Source of the DNA: Brachypterus glaber
Lineage: Eukaryota; Arthropoda; Insecta; Coleoptera; Kateretidae
NCBI GenBank assembly: GCA_958510825.1
Contig: OY294047.1
Span: 42,492,006-42,556,005, forward strand
Direction: 5' to 3'
Length of the DNA: 64,000 nucleotides
Shown here: positions 1 to 11,279 of the stretch, piece by piece
Numbering within the stretch: the first letter of the stretch is position 1
Layout of the letters: every line of letters begins with the position of its first letter
Notes under the pieces: generated by a model
Seen by the model: the letters and a program-made list of their open reading frames with translations, nothing else
Database searches by the model: none
Told to the model about the DNA's origin: nothing
Made by a program: the position numbers and the translations under genes

Positions 1-189
1 ACCATGGTAACTAATAGTAATTATTGCTGTTAGCAATTTTAAATAGGATGAAAGAAAATTAAGGTTTTATTGAATGATTGATTAGTTAATCCGATCTATC
101 AATCATATAAACCATGGGCCCTAACATTTTATTGGACAAGAACTAGAAGAAGAACAAGAAGATGTATTTTGGTTGAATACAAATCTGAT

Positions 190-700
190 TTATTTATTTA
201 TTTATTTCTTTATTTATTTATTTATACAGACGGACTTCCAACAGGAATTATATCCCAATATGGAAAGTCACTAATTTACAACAAAAAAAATATGAATAGC
301 CTAGCATAGCAAAGTAAATAGAAAATTAATAACAAAATTTTTTTACACTGAAATTAATATAAGTAATTAAAATGGTTATCTATTAGTGGTTAAAAACCTA
401 ATTATGTTACGTTTAAATGAGACCAAATAACTTTTAAAAATGTCAATACTGCTTAGGTTATTATTATAATAATTTGGTATTCTTTGAAACGCAGATTTTT
501 GTGTTAAGTTACTGTTAGAATTGACAATACAAAAATGTCTTGTCTTCTACAACCATGTAGCGGTACTCTAATATTTATATAATCTAATAAATTTGAATCA
601 AGATTGGCGTTTAAAATTTTATGTAAAAATACAGTCTAATAAAATTATTCTTTCTTTAAGGCTAAGAAAGCCATGAAACGAAAGGTACTGATTATATACA
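190..700 (-). pseudogene. 3' end of a non-LTR retrotransposon with the RT C-terminal tail
   Basis: Read on the minus strand this stretch ends in a run of AAATAA units (190-230), the kind of simple tail that closes many insect non-LTR elements. Upstream of it an open stretch ends at a stop at 376-378 and contains KTRHFCIVNSN, then KSAFQRIPNYYNN, then IDIFKSYLVSFKRNII. That order (basic segment, Phe-rich segment with an Arg-Ile-Pro and Tyr-Asn, then a 'FK..L..FKR' close) is the usual C-terminal tail of Jockey/CR1-type reverse transcriptases. In-frame stops further upstream (around 560-600) show that it is decayed, and no catalytic RT motifs are left, so it is a strongly 5'-truncated copy. The 5' limit near 700 is a guess. 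Confidence 0.55.
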
Positions 701-1092
701 ATTTTCAATTGTTTATAAAAAAATTTTAGGATATTAATAATAATTTAATATGTATTTATATTCCATTCTAATGTAGAATTCAAATATCCTAAAGCAAGAT
801 ATTCAGAAAGTAAGTCAAATTATTTCAATTTTTCTGTGATATGGTGCTGTGCACTTTTAAAGCATCTTTTATTATGATTAAATATTAAATTTGTTATTAA
901 ATTTGTTATAGAAACACCTCATAAAGCACGTAAATTGTTTATATATATTAGAGATTTTATAATATATCCTATTTTAACAGATAATAGGCATCACGAAAGG
1001 AAAAGCTTCTAGCTATAAATATTTGCAATTCCTATAACTTGACCTATGTCCTGAAACTATAGAAAATAAATAGAACATTTTTTTGCATACAC
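701..1092. other. AT-rich stretch without recognisable feature
   Basis: No open frame, splice-site pair, TIR or tandem repeat could be supported here. Confidence 0.5.
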
Positions 1093-1096
1093 TTAC

Positions 1097-1290
1097 ACGG
1101 TTTTAAAGCGTCTTGAGGGTATGTTTGATGCCCAATTTTCATTACTTTCTGTCCATTGTCGTTTCCTCAGATCACCGGTACTTATCGCTTTTGTTACCCC
1201 TTCATCAATAATTGTTTGGGTCTTTCTCGTTTCCTTCGTTGTGGTGGTACCCAATTCATTGTTTGTTTGGGAAACCAGCCCCTTTCTCTC
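1097..1290 (-). other. exon-like open frame with a perfect splice donor
   Basis: On the minus strand an open frame of about 60 residues runs toward the left with protein-like, charged content (for example RKTQTIIDEGV, TGDLRKRQWTESNENW, SRRFKT) and then meets GTAAGT at 1096-1091, a consensus 5' splice site, one base before an in-frame stop. I found no convincing acceptor; the right side abuts, at about 1290, the point where the plus-strand LINE begins. Two readings fit: a host exon cut by the LINE insertion, or an inverted 5' piece of the LINE itself (twin priming). I do not recognise the protein. Confidence 0.3.
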
Positions 1291-2503
1291 CACGGAACCT
1301 AACCAGTTTGGTTTTAAGAAGCGTTTAGGAACCTCCGAAGCTGTTTTTGTACTCAAGGAAACTATTAGATACTATGTCAACCTGAAAACTCCTGTATATG
1401 CTCTATTCCTTGACCTCAGTAAGGCTTTCGACCGAGTACATCATCCAACCCTCATGAAGATTCTTAAGGAGCGAGGAGCGCCTTCTCTCTGGTTGCGGCT
1501 TTTGTCGCATTGGAACAATAACGTAGTCGGAGTTGCCAGATGGGGTTCCAGTTTATCTCCACCGTTCTATATCAGAAATGGTGTGCGTCAGGGTAGCCTT
1601 CTTTCACCTGATGTATTTAATGCCTACATCGACAGTCTTCACCTTCGTCTAAAACTCTCCGGTGTTGGGTGCTATATCAATGGAGTGCTAATTAACTGCC
1701 TTAGCTATGCGGATGATATGGTTCTGCTGTGCCCTTCCCTTGAGGGACTGTATAAACTCATTAGGATATGTGAAGATTTCGCTGTAGAGCACCACCTTGT
1801 ATATAATGTCAACAAAACCTGTGCCATGGTGTTCAGACCTTCTAATTATAAAGACTTAGTGGTGCCCCCGATCAAACTTAATGGTAGTCTTATAAGTATA
1901 GTGTCGCAATTCAAATACTTAGGGCATATTCTAACCTGTGATCTCTCCGATAATCTCGACATTCAGAGACAGTACGAAGCCCTCTGCGTCCGTGCTAATA
2001 TGTTAACCCGTCGTTTCTCCAAGTGTAACTCTGACATTAAAACACTGTTATTTCAAACATATTGCTCAGGGATCTACATGTCCGAACTTTGGTGTAATTA
2101 TACACTGGGATGGTGGAATAAACTGCGCGTGTGCTATAATAATGCGTTTAGACTCTTAAATAACATACCGAGATTTTCTAGTGCTAGTGAAATGTTTGCT
2201 ACGGCTCGTGTTAATGGCTTCCTAGCTATTCGTAGATTTCGGGCTTTTGGGTTCCGCGATCGGCTGTATAAATCTTCCAACCTCTTTATTGTGGCTCTGC
2301 TAAGGAGTGACATTCTATGGCGTTCCAATCTATGGCATACCTGGAGTAGAGTTTTAATGGGGGGACGGTAGCTCTTTTGAACTTTTGTATATTGGCTAAT
2401 TATTAATTTTCTTGTAGATATTTTGTATGTTTTGTATTTTTTTTTTGTATTTTTTGTATATGGCCCTCTGGGCTGGAATAAAGGATTATTATTATTATTA
2501 TTT
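1290..2503 (+). mobile_element. 5'-truncated non-LTR retrotransposon (CR1/Jockey group)
   Basis: The copy begins inside the RT domain, runs through the RT C-terminus, a short 3' UTR and ends in an ATT microsatellite tail (2485-2503) directly after the sequence GGAATAAAGG. A simple-repeat tail instead of poly(A) is common in CR1/L2-like and related clades. The endonuclease and the N-terminal part of RT are missing, so it cannot move by itself. No clear target-site duplication was found, partly because the 5' junction is uncertain. Confidence 0.85.
1304..2371 (+). pseudogene. reverse transcriptase fragment of the LINE
   Basis: The open frame starts at 1121, but only the part from residue 62 on resembles RT. 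Visible motifs: NQFGFKKRLGTSEAV (residues 61-75, entry to the fingers), FLDLSKAFDRVHH (96-108, RT motif A with the first catalytic Asp), NGVRQGSLLSP (153-163, motif B) and SYADDMVLL (195-203, motif C with the catalytic Asp pair). The thumb and C-terminal tail follow without a stop to the natural end at 2371. The frame is uninterrupted over 355 codons, so the insertion is fairly young. The family's full RT-endonuclease protein is usually 900 residues or more; this is the C-terminal third. The first 57 residues are leftover flank in frame. Confidence 0.85.
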
Positions 2504-2804
2504 CAGACATTTTTTGTTTCCAAACCATCTTAACTGTTTTCAACGTCATTATATAATGTGCCTTCAACTACCATTCTTCTTCTGACTTCAATTTGACAAT
2601 ATCCGATACAAAAAGAACCAGACTTTTACAATTGTAAAATTCTGTGGAAATAAATATATCTTACCTTATCTTATCTGACTTCTTAATTTCTAATTCTGTC
2701 TGCCTCTAGTTTTCTTTTATTGTAATTCTTCATTATTCAGCTCCATAAATTAGGCTTCTTTTAATAATTATATTATATTCACTATATATATATATTTTCT
2801 TAAA

Positions 2805-3037
2805 CAGTGACGGGCTGGACAACCCGTGGCCCGTGAGATTTTTGACACGTGAAGGGCCCTCAAGCAAAAGGTCCTCACCTCTGAAAAAAGAAGCTTTACT
2901 CCTGGTGGAAAATTTTGATGATGACTAAAAAAAAGACTATCTCTTCTGACGAGGTGGGGCCCAATGTATGAGGGGCACCCAAACCGCGTGAGGGCGTGAG
3001 ATTTTTCTCACTATCTCACTTGTCTAGTCCGACACTG
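2805..3037. mobile_element. hAT-type MITE with 8 bp target duplication
   Basis: The ends are CAGTGACGGGCTGGACAA at the left and, reverse-complemented, CAGTGTCGGACTAGACAA at the right. The element is flanked on both sides by the identical octamer TTCTTAAA (2797-2804 and 3038-3045). An 8 bp duplication with a CAGTG-type terminus is the hallmark of the hAT superfamily. The 233 bp body is clearly more GC-rich than the surroundings and has no coding capacity, so it is a non-autonomous copy. Confidence 0.85.
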
Positions 3038-3045
3038 TTCTTAAA

Positions 3046-3678
3046 CGTACAAGTTAAAATTTATAATACAAATAAAGACAACACACCATCCAAATCAAAT
3101 AAGTGATATAAAATATTATAACTCAAAGAATTTTAAAATGAGTCAACAGATATTTTCTCATAGTATCCCTTATAATAAGGGTATATAAGGGATTCCCCTA
3201 TATATCTCATGTTTAAGAATATTTTTGTCTCTGTATACTTGTATACTCAATAATCTTTAGATAGAAAAAAGTAGCCTTATTTAATTGTTTTAAAGCTTAA
3301 GGCAACCAGGCGGTTCTTTTTCGAGCTAGTTAAAAGTTTAATAATCTAAACAGATGTGGCCAGGTGTATTATTTATTCTAATAATATACAATTCAGAATT
3401 TTTATTTGTTTATATAATTTGTTTTATTGAATTTAAATTAGCAGTATGTAAATAACTGAAAATTATTTTTAATCTTGATTTTTATCTGGTCGGATATAGT
3501 CTTTAGTGGAAACAAAAATAGCCAGTAGCTACTTAGTTTAAGCAAAAGTTATTTGTAGGCGTTTATAAAATGTTCCGGTATTATTAAAAGTAAAACTTAG
3601 GTACTTTGTTGGTTTTGCTGTCACAGTTTTTATATCTGGTCAGCAAAATGTCTAACTTAGATCACTTTTAAAAATATA
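3046..3678. other. gene-free AT-rich stretch
   Basis: Only a small direct/inverted motif around 3168-3206 (TATAAGGG and relatives) stands out; no gene or mobile element could be supported. Confidence 0.4.
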
Positions 3679-3897
3679 TTTATATACGGCCGTGATTAAT
3701 AAGCTTATTAATCACGGGTCTGTAAAAATAAACCGTTTACAATTTAAAACGACCGTGGATAAAGTATAGAATTCTACTCGCGTATAATAGCTATTAATCA
3801 TTCGTGTGATTAGGTCCTTGCCTTTCGGCTTATGTCCCAAAATTCACCCTCATTGATTAATAGCAATTATTATACGCTCATTGAATAATATACTATT
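3679..3897 (-). mobile_element. palindrome-ended YR-type element, family D, copy 2
   Basis: On the minus strand the copy starts AATAGTATATT at 3897, forms a long imperfect palindrome (about 3897-3765) with a GC-richer tip, then the inner repeat TTTATCCACGGTCGT-like (3763-3749) and ends with the inverted partner near 3679 (ACGGCCGTATATAAA, diverged). The cargo between the inner repeats is only about 55 bp and is itself palindromic (GTGATTAATAAGC / GCTTATTAATCAC). It is joined without any spacer to copy 3, and another copy sits at 35705-35924 in the opposite orientation. Confidence 0.7.
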
Positions 3898-4117
3898 TTT
3901 ATCCACGGCCGTGATTAATAGGCCTATAAACCAAGCGTCTGTAAAAATAAACCGTTTAAAATTTAAAACAGCCGTGAATAAAGTATAGTATTCTACTCGA
4001 GTATGACAACTATTAATCATTCTGGTAACTACGCCACTCGCCTATCGGCTGGTGCCGAAATATTCACGTTCATTGATTAATAGCAATTATTATACTCTCG
4101 TTAAATAAGATACCATC
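3898..4117 (-). mobile_element. palindrome-ended YR-type element, family D, copy 3 (tandem)
   Basis: Same organisation as copy 2 but more diverged at its outer (4117) end. Its terminal repeat CCGTGGATAAA (minus strand) ends at 3898 and the next base is the first A of the AATAGTATATT start of copy 2. This head-to-tail junction, GGATAAA followed by AATAGT, fixes the element ends exactly and is what integration of a circular YR element next to a resident copy would give. Confidence 0.65.
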
Positions 4118-4182
4118 ATACAGGGTACTGCCATAGAATCACCTCTTAAATTTTGGCATGCCAGTTGTTGATCACCCTGTAT
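4118..4182. repeat. small inverted-repeat fragment with ACAGGGT ends
   Basis: ATACAGGGTACTGCC at the left and GATCACCCTGTAT at the right are inverted with respect to each other over about 9 bp. This may be a deleted remnant of an ACAGGGTG-type TIR element such as the one at 46756. Confidence 0.3.
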
Positions 4183-7100
4183 ATTATATTGTTAAAAGGT
4201 TTTTGCCTTATCCCCTTTCCTTATGTTCCACAAAAATTTGTTAACATCGTTAACATTGTTAACTTGACATCAAGAGCCCAAACCTACAAAAAAAAAATTT
4301 TCGGCTAGAAGTTTTTGAGAGCAGAGGGGATTGCGCCAACCTAGACTTGCCCTATGATTATGAAGAAAATGTTATAGAATATATGCATAGATAAATAAAC
4401 TCGGCGCATTATCTATCTAAGTAACAAATTGTATCAAGGAAGCTATGATTAGTGGTTTAAAAATGACTTTTAGTAATATTTTTATTACGCATTGTGCCTT
4501 TGATAATTTTTGACCTTTAGATTAAAATAACTGTCATGTTACGTCTTACAAATAATTATAGAAAGTGTTTAAGAAGTGTAAATGTGTTAAAAGTTATAAT
4601 AAAAGTAAGTTTTTTTTATTTATAATATGCTATTAAAATAAAAGTTTACCCTACCTGAGCTTAAATTATGTTTTTTAAATAAAATTATGAACAGTATTAT
4701 GTTAACTCGCCAAAAAAATATTTTCACATCGTTTACTGTGAAACCCTGATTTAGCACTGTATTATATTGCTTAATTTTTACAAAACATTTGTAGATTGAT
4801 TCTTTAGTTTCCTTTTTAAAGATTTTTCTTGAACTTTCTTCTTGCTTTTTAATAATTATTTGGATTTTTTTTAAACGTCAAAATAATGTTTGTATTGACA
4901 ATGAATTTAAAACTTGATAGCAACCTTACATATGGAATTAAATTTATTCTACCAACCATACAACAATAAAACAAATAAACATCAACTTAGATAGATTCTG
5001 CGCGGAGTTTACCTTCACTATTTATGTTAAGTATATACTTACCTAAGTATTAGATTGTATATAATTTCTTAATTATTTCTTTATAATTAAGTTGTCGACT
5101 CTCATTAACGATATATCGTATGTTTCAAATCAATAACCACAATAAAAAAGTTATATTATCATAACCAAACCATATAATATTAAATTAGCTTCTGGAACGT
5201 TCTGGAAGTAATTAAACTCATCTACACTGCTAAAAATATTGGGAAGAATATTAAAATACATTGCTCAAAAAATTATTATTTATGGTGTAAAAAGCAAATT
5301 AATTGCGTAGATGATAAAAAATAAAAAGAAGGAACAAATATTTCTAATAGATAAAGATTTAGTTAGATAAAGAACTTTTGGGGCTAACTACTTATTATAA
5401 ATACCCATAATAACACATAATGCGACTTATAAACCCATAAAAATTTATGAAAGAAATTGAGAGACGTAAAATGTACATTTCTAATTTCCTAAATTTTTTG
5501 TGTAAAAATGAGTAAATTTTTCTAAAATTTAAGTTTTTACAAAATATTATTTTATTTACAGTGTATCATAAATTTACACGTTTACTTGGTCTATGTAAAC
5601 AATTTTAAATTAAAACTGTATAATTTAAATGTACCTCGCGGGTCGGTCAGTAAATAAATAATTTAGTAATTAAATCTATTACTAGTCTATTACATGTATA
5701 AATATTAAAATTGTATATTATTATACAATTTATAATGATACTATGTTTACTAGATACATAGTAAAATATCTACCGCATCGTTTTCATGACAAATTAAATA
5801 TATTACGAGAATTGTGTTTTAAATATAAACAGGATTGTACTTAAATAGATAGCGCACAAGCATACCTACATCTATCTAATGAACTTTTTTTTTTTAATAA
5901 ACAAAGCCTGGTATATTTTTTGGTACCAATAGTCCGAAACTGTAGTCTCTGTAGGACGGTAAAAATAGTTAAATGAAATACTACGTTTAAAATCTATAGA
6001 ATTGCCATGAAATTAATTTAAATTAAAAAGTTATTTTTTAAATACTATTTCACGTTCTATTAAATTATAATTTAATAATTATTAAAACCGGCTATTACTG
6101 CAGTTATATTGTAAAAAAAGTGTATGCGTATGAAATACACTTTCCAGCTAGTTATGTACACTATTTTTCCTACGATCTCGAAAAAATATGAAGTTTCTTA
6201 TTTTAAAATTTTCTAATTTATATTAACTTTTAAGAAAATCGAAGCACAAAATAATAATAAATAGCATACAAATTTATATATTTATGTCAAACAGGAAATA
6301 TGATTTTCATTTACCTCTAGTTTTCTTGGTTTTATATTTAATACAATATAGGTATTATTATATTATATAGCTGTTTAATGTGTTGCCTATATGCTTGTCC
6401 TAAATAAAGGCAAACTTGACAGTTTGTTAGATTTCTGTGGTTATGCTGCTATATAAGACACCAAAATTGTACTGTTTTACATTTCATAAGAAAAATATTG
6501 TGTGTATTGATGTTTTTTTATAAAATGTATGGTAACTAAATCAAAATTAAGTAATTTTTATAAATTCTAGACAGTAATAGTTAAAATAGTAACGTAATAA
6601 CTATAGTTTCTATTTTTGGCATGAGAAACAGAAATATATGGATTAAAAAATATCAAATATATAAAAAAAAGGCTGCGGTGAAAGGTGAAAAATGGGTTAT
6701 AAAACAAGGCGAATAAAATTCGTAGAATCTACGAGGTAAATATCTGAATAAAATTAGGAAACCCTCCATACATAAATATCACACTAGGGTGATATGAAAA
6801 TATCAAAGTATTGTGCTAAAAGTTATTGTCATAGAGGATCGTAGGAAAATTAAATTTACAGAATAATAAGAGACAAGTACAAAATAAGAATAAACAAGAA
6901 AAAGACAAAAGGTTTAACTTGTAGGTTTAGAGAGAAAAATACTAACGATCTTATAAAAATTGGGGATGAAAACATCGAATTCTATTTGCATATTTGAAAA
7001 GTATTATTACTAAGGATTTTAAATAAATAAAAGGGATATTAGGCAAGAAATATCAAAAGGAAACATTGCTTCTATTTCAAAGAAAAATTTATTGTGCTCA

Positions 7101-10100
7101 TCAAAAAAAAAACGTAAAAAATAGGAAAATTATTTTAAAAGCGCTGTAAGTTTTTGAAACATGGTAAAATAGAGTCCTTTTTTGTGTTTTAGTTATAACA
7201 TATACCAAAATTTTAAAGATAAAATTAGAGAACGGTTCTTACCACTGTCCGACCCTGAAAGTGCAAATCTCTTGCATAAGAAAACAGTAAGATTTAGTGG
7301 ACAGCATTGTGCATTGGCGTCCGTGGCTTCTAATAATAGAAGATTAACTACTAGTTAATAACTAGCCTATAGGCTGCAAGCATAATTTATTATGTTAATT
7401 TTCTACGTTAATTTACCTTCTTAATTGGTTTTAGAACTTATTTTTAGATTAAGAGACTTTAAGTCTCAAGTTTTTCACTTGCAAATCATTTCTGGAGTTT
7501 TTAATGATTTTGTCGTAAATACGAGCAAAAAATATAATGACAGGCTGATTCTATTTAAATCTATCTTATTTTAGAATTTGCATCCGTTGTTTTATGAGAT
7601 TCAGTGGTGTAACTAAAAAAATCTTAGAGCGTCTCCAACAGTTTGTGACAATCCGGTTAAAAATATTTGAATTTAAATTGAGAGCGCACTTTATTTATTG
7701 ACAACCAGTTCTGCCAACCCCCCTAAAAGCTAATTTGGCGGGTGGCCCGTAGGTTAATGACGACATTTTAGATATTTTTGTTCAACCATCAAAGGGGTAA
7801 CTAACCCAATTTTGTTAAGCCCCCCCAAATCAAACTATAAAAGTAAAATTACGCATATATTTTTTGCATATACATATATGTAGAGGCCTCAAGCCCCTCC
7901 CCCTCCAAATTTGGTTAAGCCCCTATCAACCATCAACATGAGCTAATGAACGTAACTTTTCCTTGGTCAGTCAATTTTTTAAACTTTCTTACAAATCATT
8001 TGAGACCTCTTTCGCAAAAATCAGCCGTTTAAGTTTCAAATTCATTACCTTTCCCAAGCGTTACCGTAGTCGGGTAATAAACGGGATCACAGCTTGCTTG
8101 TCTATCATAAATCTAATTGCGAATAATGATATCGATTTATTCAAAGTCAAATATCGATTAAATATCTATCAAATTATAACTTTAATTGAATAGCGCTGTT
8201 GCTGCTATAAACAATTTTCCATGACCTACTATCAATAACTTAAAGTGCAAATTAGGTACTTCTATTATGCCGCACTTAGAAAAAGAGCACTTGTGTAGTT
8301 TTTCAGCAAATTAAGTAAGTTGTAAAATGTAGCAGCTTTTCCTTTCCCTTTTACGCTACTTTCTTTGTCACTAGTTCTGTTTTTCAGGTTTAGAATTTCA
8401 TGAAACCGTGTCATTGAAAAAGTCCAAACGAGCTAAGCGACAAATAAGGGCTCCTAAAAGTGGCTTATTTAGAAGCTCTTACTTGGTGTTTAGCTCGTTT
8501 TGTTTTGATTAAATTTTAATATTATGAATAAATATTAGAATGCATTAAGTAAAAATAATTTCAGTCCACCATAAATTAAAACAAAGGTCCACCCTAATGT
8601 GGCATATACATCTTTCTTTTTAGGACTGGCAGAATTCAGTTTCAAACCTTATATTCACCACGTAGGAGTAGAGAAAATTACAGTTTTTAATAGCAACCAT
8701 GTAAACTATTATCGTAAAAACCACCAATAAGATAAATTCACGCAGAGGTTAATTAAATGTTTGTGTGTATGTTTGTGTGTGTACGTTTAATTAATATTTC
8801 TAATCGTGTACGTGTACTTGCAGTAATAATTAATTAAATCTTGTGCTTTATTCGATGCGTAAATTTTAATCGTTCAGATGTTTTATTAAGTTCAAAATAC
8901 ACTACCAGACAAAAGTTTTCATTTTTTAAATTTTTCGGAAAAATTTAATAACCTTGCATAGTAAGTACTAATACCAATTTAAAATCAATAAGATAAAAAA
9001 GTAAAAATGCCAAACGTTACATTTTAATATAAGGAATCATTTCCCAGAGTTTCAGAAGGATGCCATTTTGTACGTTTTTTGTATATTAATATACATTTTA
9101 GTTCGAGTGTATATAGGGTAGAGGGTGACTATGGTAAATATTAGTATATTTAGGCCATATACATAGCGATCAAGGTGGAATCAAGTAAACATGACAACAC
9201 TGCTGCGCTCGCAGGTATTACACGTTAGTTTTCTGTTCATAGCCAGAAGGACGCTAATATAGCCGGTAGGTATACCTGATGCCACCTTGCTTTTTAAACG
9301 TATTTAATATACAGAAAATATACAGATACATACATAAAAAATAGTATCTATATCTCTACTTCATGTTTTATTCTCTTATGAAAACTTGATATGTTTGTAT
9401 GTCCGGAAAAGGGTAAGAAAAGAGAATAAAGAGAAAAGTCAAGACATGTAAAAAAATAAAAAAAAATGCTGAAAAAAAATTAATTAGGAAGCCAAAATAT
9501 CAAAAAAGAAAAGCAAATAAAGTAATATTCATTCCAAAGAGATATGTGCATATATCAAAAATTATTTTTCCTAGGTCCTCTTATACAGCTATCAATTTGG
9601 CAAAATCAGATAATACAAAATGATTTCTTTTAATAATACTTTAAAGGCAAACAATTGAATTTTGACAGTTTTTATAGAAATTAAATTAAATTTTTCTGCA
9701 TAAAGAATCATAGAAACTTTACGTTTAATGTATAGGAGATAAAGTTTCCTTAATTCTTTTTTGCATTGCCAGTTACGTTATAATTATGTTGTTTATTTTA
9801 ATTTTTTTCTTCTCCTATATTTCCTTCTTTTGACCCCTTAGCTGGAAAATCTTTCATGATTTCAAACTTTATATTGACTAGTATAATTAATTAATGAAAT
9901 GCTTAGTTTATTCAATGAGCAATTTTTAATCGTTTGAAAACTTTCTATAAGGTAAAGATAGCCAAGACTTGAATTATTATTTGTTGAAGGGCTACCACAA
10001 GGAGCCATATTTGGACTTGTATCATTAACTATCGATTTACTATAATTAACTTTTAAACTTATCCGTAAATAATAGTATAAATGAATAATTTAAAGATGTT

Positions 10101-10825
10101 CAATTGTTTAATGGTATATTTTATTATCATTTGTTTACAGCATTTTATTAGTTATTTTATTTTATATGTCTACCTGATTTGGATAGAACGTCATAGTATT
10201 ATGAAGCTATGAGTGGAGACCACCGTAATGTAGAAATTAAATGTTTTATTAGATATTTATTAGGTATTGTCTAATTTTTATCTATATGATGTTGTCAACT
10301 GACATTTTACACTTAAGTATTTGTGGTTTCATCATTATATTGTCATTAAATTTATAATAGGAGTTTCGACACTTTATTTTATTGTTTTAAAAGTAACAAA
10401 GCTTGCCAAAATTGATATATTTTTCAAATGTAAAATACTATGCCTCAGATATTTGGACTGTGTTTTGCAACAACTTGTTTATCCATATTTTTACCCATAT
10501 TGGGGGGAAGTGAGACTGGCTCACTGATGCTGGAGTTGTATCGGTCGGGAAGAATTCCCGACTAATTATTGGTGGGCACCATTATTGGTTAAGAATATTT
10601 ATAATCTTTTTGTGAGTGGTGGGATATTAGTGATCGTAATCTAGAAAATTTGAATGGGATGGGGTAGGGTCTTTTTATTCCTATAGATTAAGATGCCTTT
10701 TTTATTGGCGTTTACTTTGATTTTGCGTACCTAACTTCGCCTTTATTAGATATCTAGTGGTGTTTTTAATAATCATTATTTTATATTACCCCGATTGAGG
10801 TTAATAACTATTTATGTTGTTTCAG
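4183..10825. other. 6.6 kb gene-free AT-rich region
   Basis: No convincing exon, RT motif or complete TIR element was seen. A short GC-richer patch at 7700-7935 carries two imperfect direct copies of AATTTNGTTAAGCCCC about 97 bp apart (near 7812 and 7908), each followed or preceded by CAACCATCAA, so it may be part of an old repeat. A 76-codon open frame at 7963-8193 has no recognisable features. A (TG)-rich run lies at 8760-8785. If the exon at 10826 is real, this could be intron. Confidence 0.4.
8426..8500. repeat. 75 bp nested hairpin
   Basis: AAACGAGCTAA at the left pairs with TTTAGCTCGTTT at the right, and an inner AAATAAGGGCT / GGCTTATTT pair continues the stem. It could be a decayed MITE; it lacks the AATAGT start of the YR-type elements. 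Confidence 0.4.
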
Positions 10826-10902
10826 ATTTTCTATACCGACACAATGTTACCATTGACCAATGTACGACAGAAGTAGAAATTATGGATACATCAAGATGTT
10901 CG
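10826..10902 (+). CDS. candidate internal exon of a Ras-like small GTPase
   Basis: The 77-base segment is bounded by a good acceptor (ATGTTGTTTCAG ending at 10825) and a consensus donor (GTAAGT starting at 10903). Only one frame is open: after two bases completing a codon it reads FLYRHNVTIDQC then TTEVEIMDTSRCS. The order basic/aromatic segment, 'VTID', two short strands and 'xEIxDT' matches strand beta2, beta3 and the G3 box (DTAG in Ras) of Ras-like proteins, in particular the divergent RERG/RASL group that reads 'ID...VEILDTxG'. Here the Gly of DxxG would be replaced (DTSRC) or displaced, which is odd. The exon begins in phase 1 and ends on a codon boundary. Partner exons with the P-loop or NKxD motifs were not found in the window, so introns would have to be long. 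Family assignment is inference; the exon itself is better supported. Confidence 0.5.
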
Positions 10903-10943
10903 GTAAGTAATATCCAATTTTCTTTTAATTTTTAATGGCTGTA

Positions 10944-11279
10944 AATAGTTATTTATGGTACTAGTGGGTAAAGTAAGATATTGCCCATGAGAAAATTAAC
11001 CTGCGAGGCGTCAGCCAAGCAGGTTAATTTTCGAGAGGGCAATATCGGTTTACCCTTGAGTGCCATACAAGGTTTTATCCAATAAATAGCTTAGGAATTC
11101 ATATTTTTATTAAAAATTTTAATTAAATTTTGCAAGAAAATAATTTGACAAGTGACACTTGAGTGGGTAAAATAAATAATTATCCACTCAATAAAGTAAA
11201 AGCCACGCGGGGGTTATTATTGAGTATCTATTTAAAATAAAGCTGGTAATTATCTTATTATCTGTATGTATTGGATAAA
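10944..11279 (+). mobile_element. non-autonomous YR-type element, family A, copy 1
   Basis: The start is AATAGTTATTTATGG and a 120 bp imperfect palindrome follows to 11067 (TATGGTACTAGTGGGTAAA at one side, TTTACCCTTGAGTGCCATA at the other), tipped by a GC-rich loop at about 11001-11020. The inner inverted repeat TTTTATCCAATA lies at 11073-11084, a second hairpin GAGTGG...CCACTC at 11161-11189, and the right terminal repeat TATTGGATAAAA at 11269-11280. It has no open frame. Copies 2 and 3 (16609, 34543) are close to it, and the recombinase-bearing element at 39198 shares its ends. It sits 41 bp after the exon-like segment, i.e. in the presumed intron. Confidence 0.85.

Noticed and set aside
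7963..8193. 76-codon plus-strand frame
   Set aside because: No splice signals, family resemblance or composition bias; length is within chance for this many kilobases.
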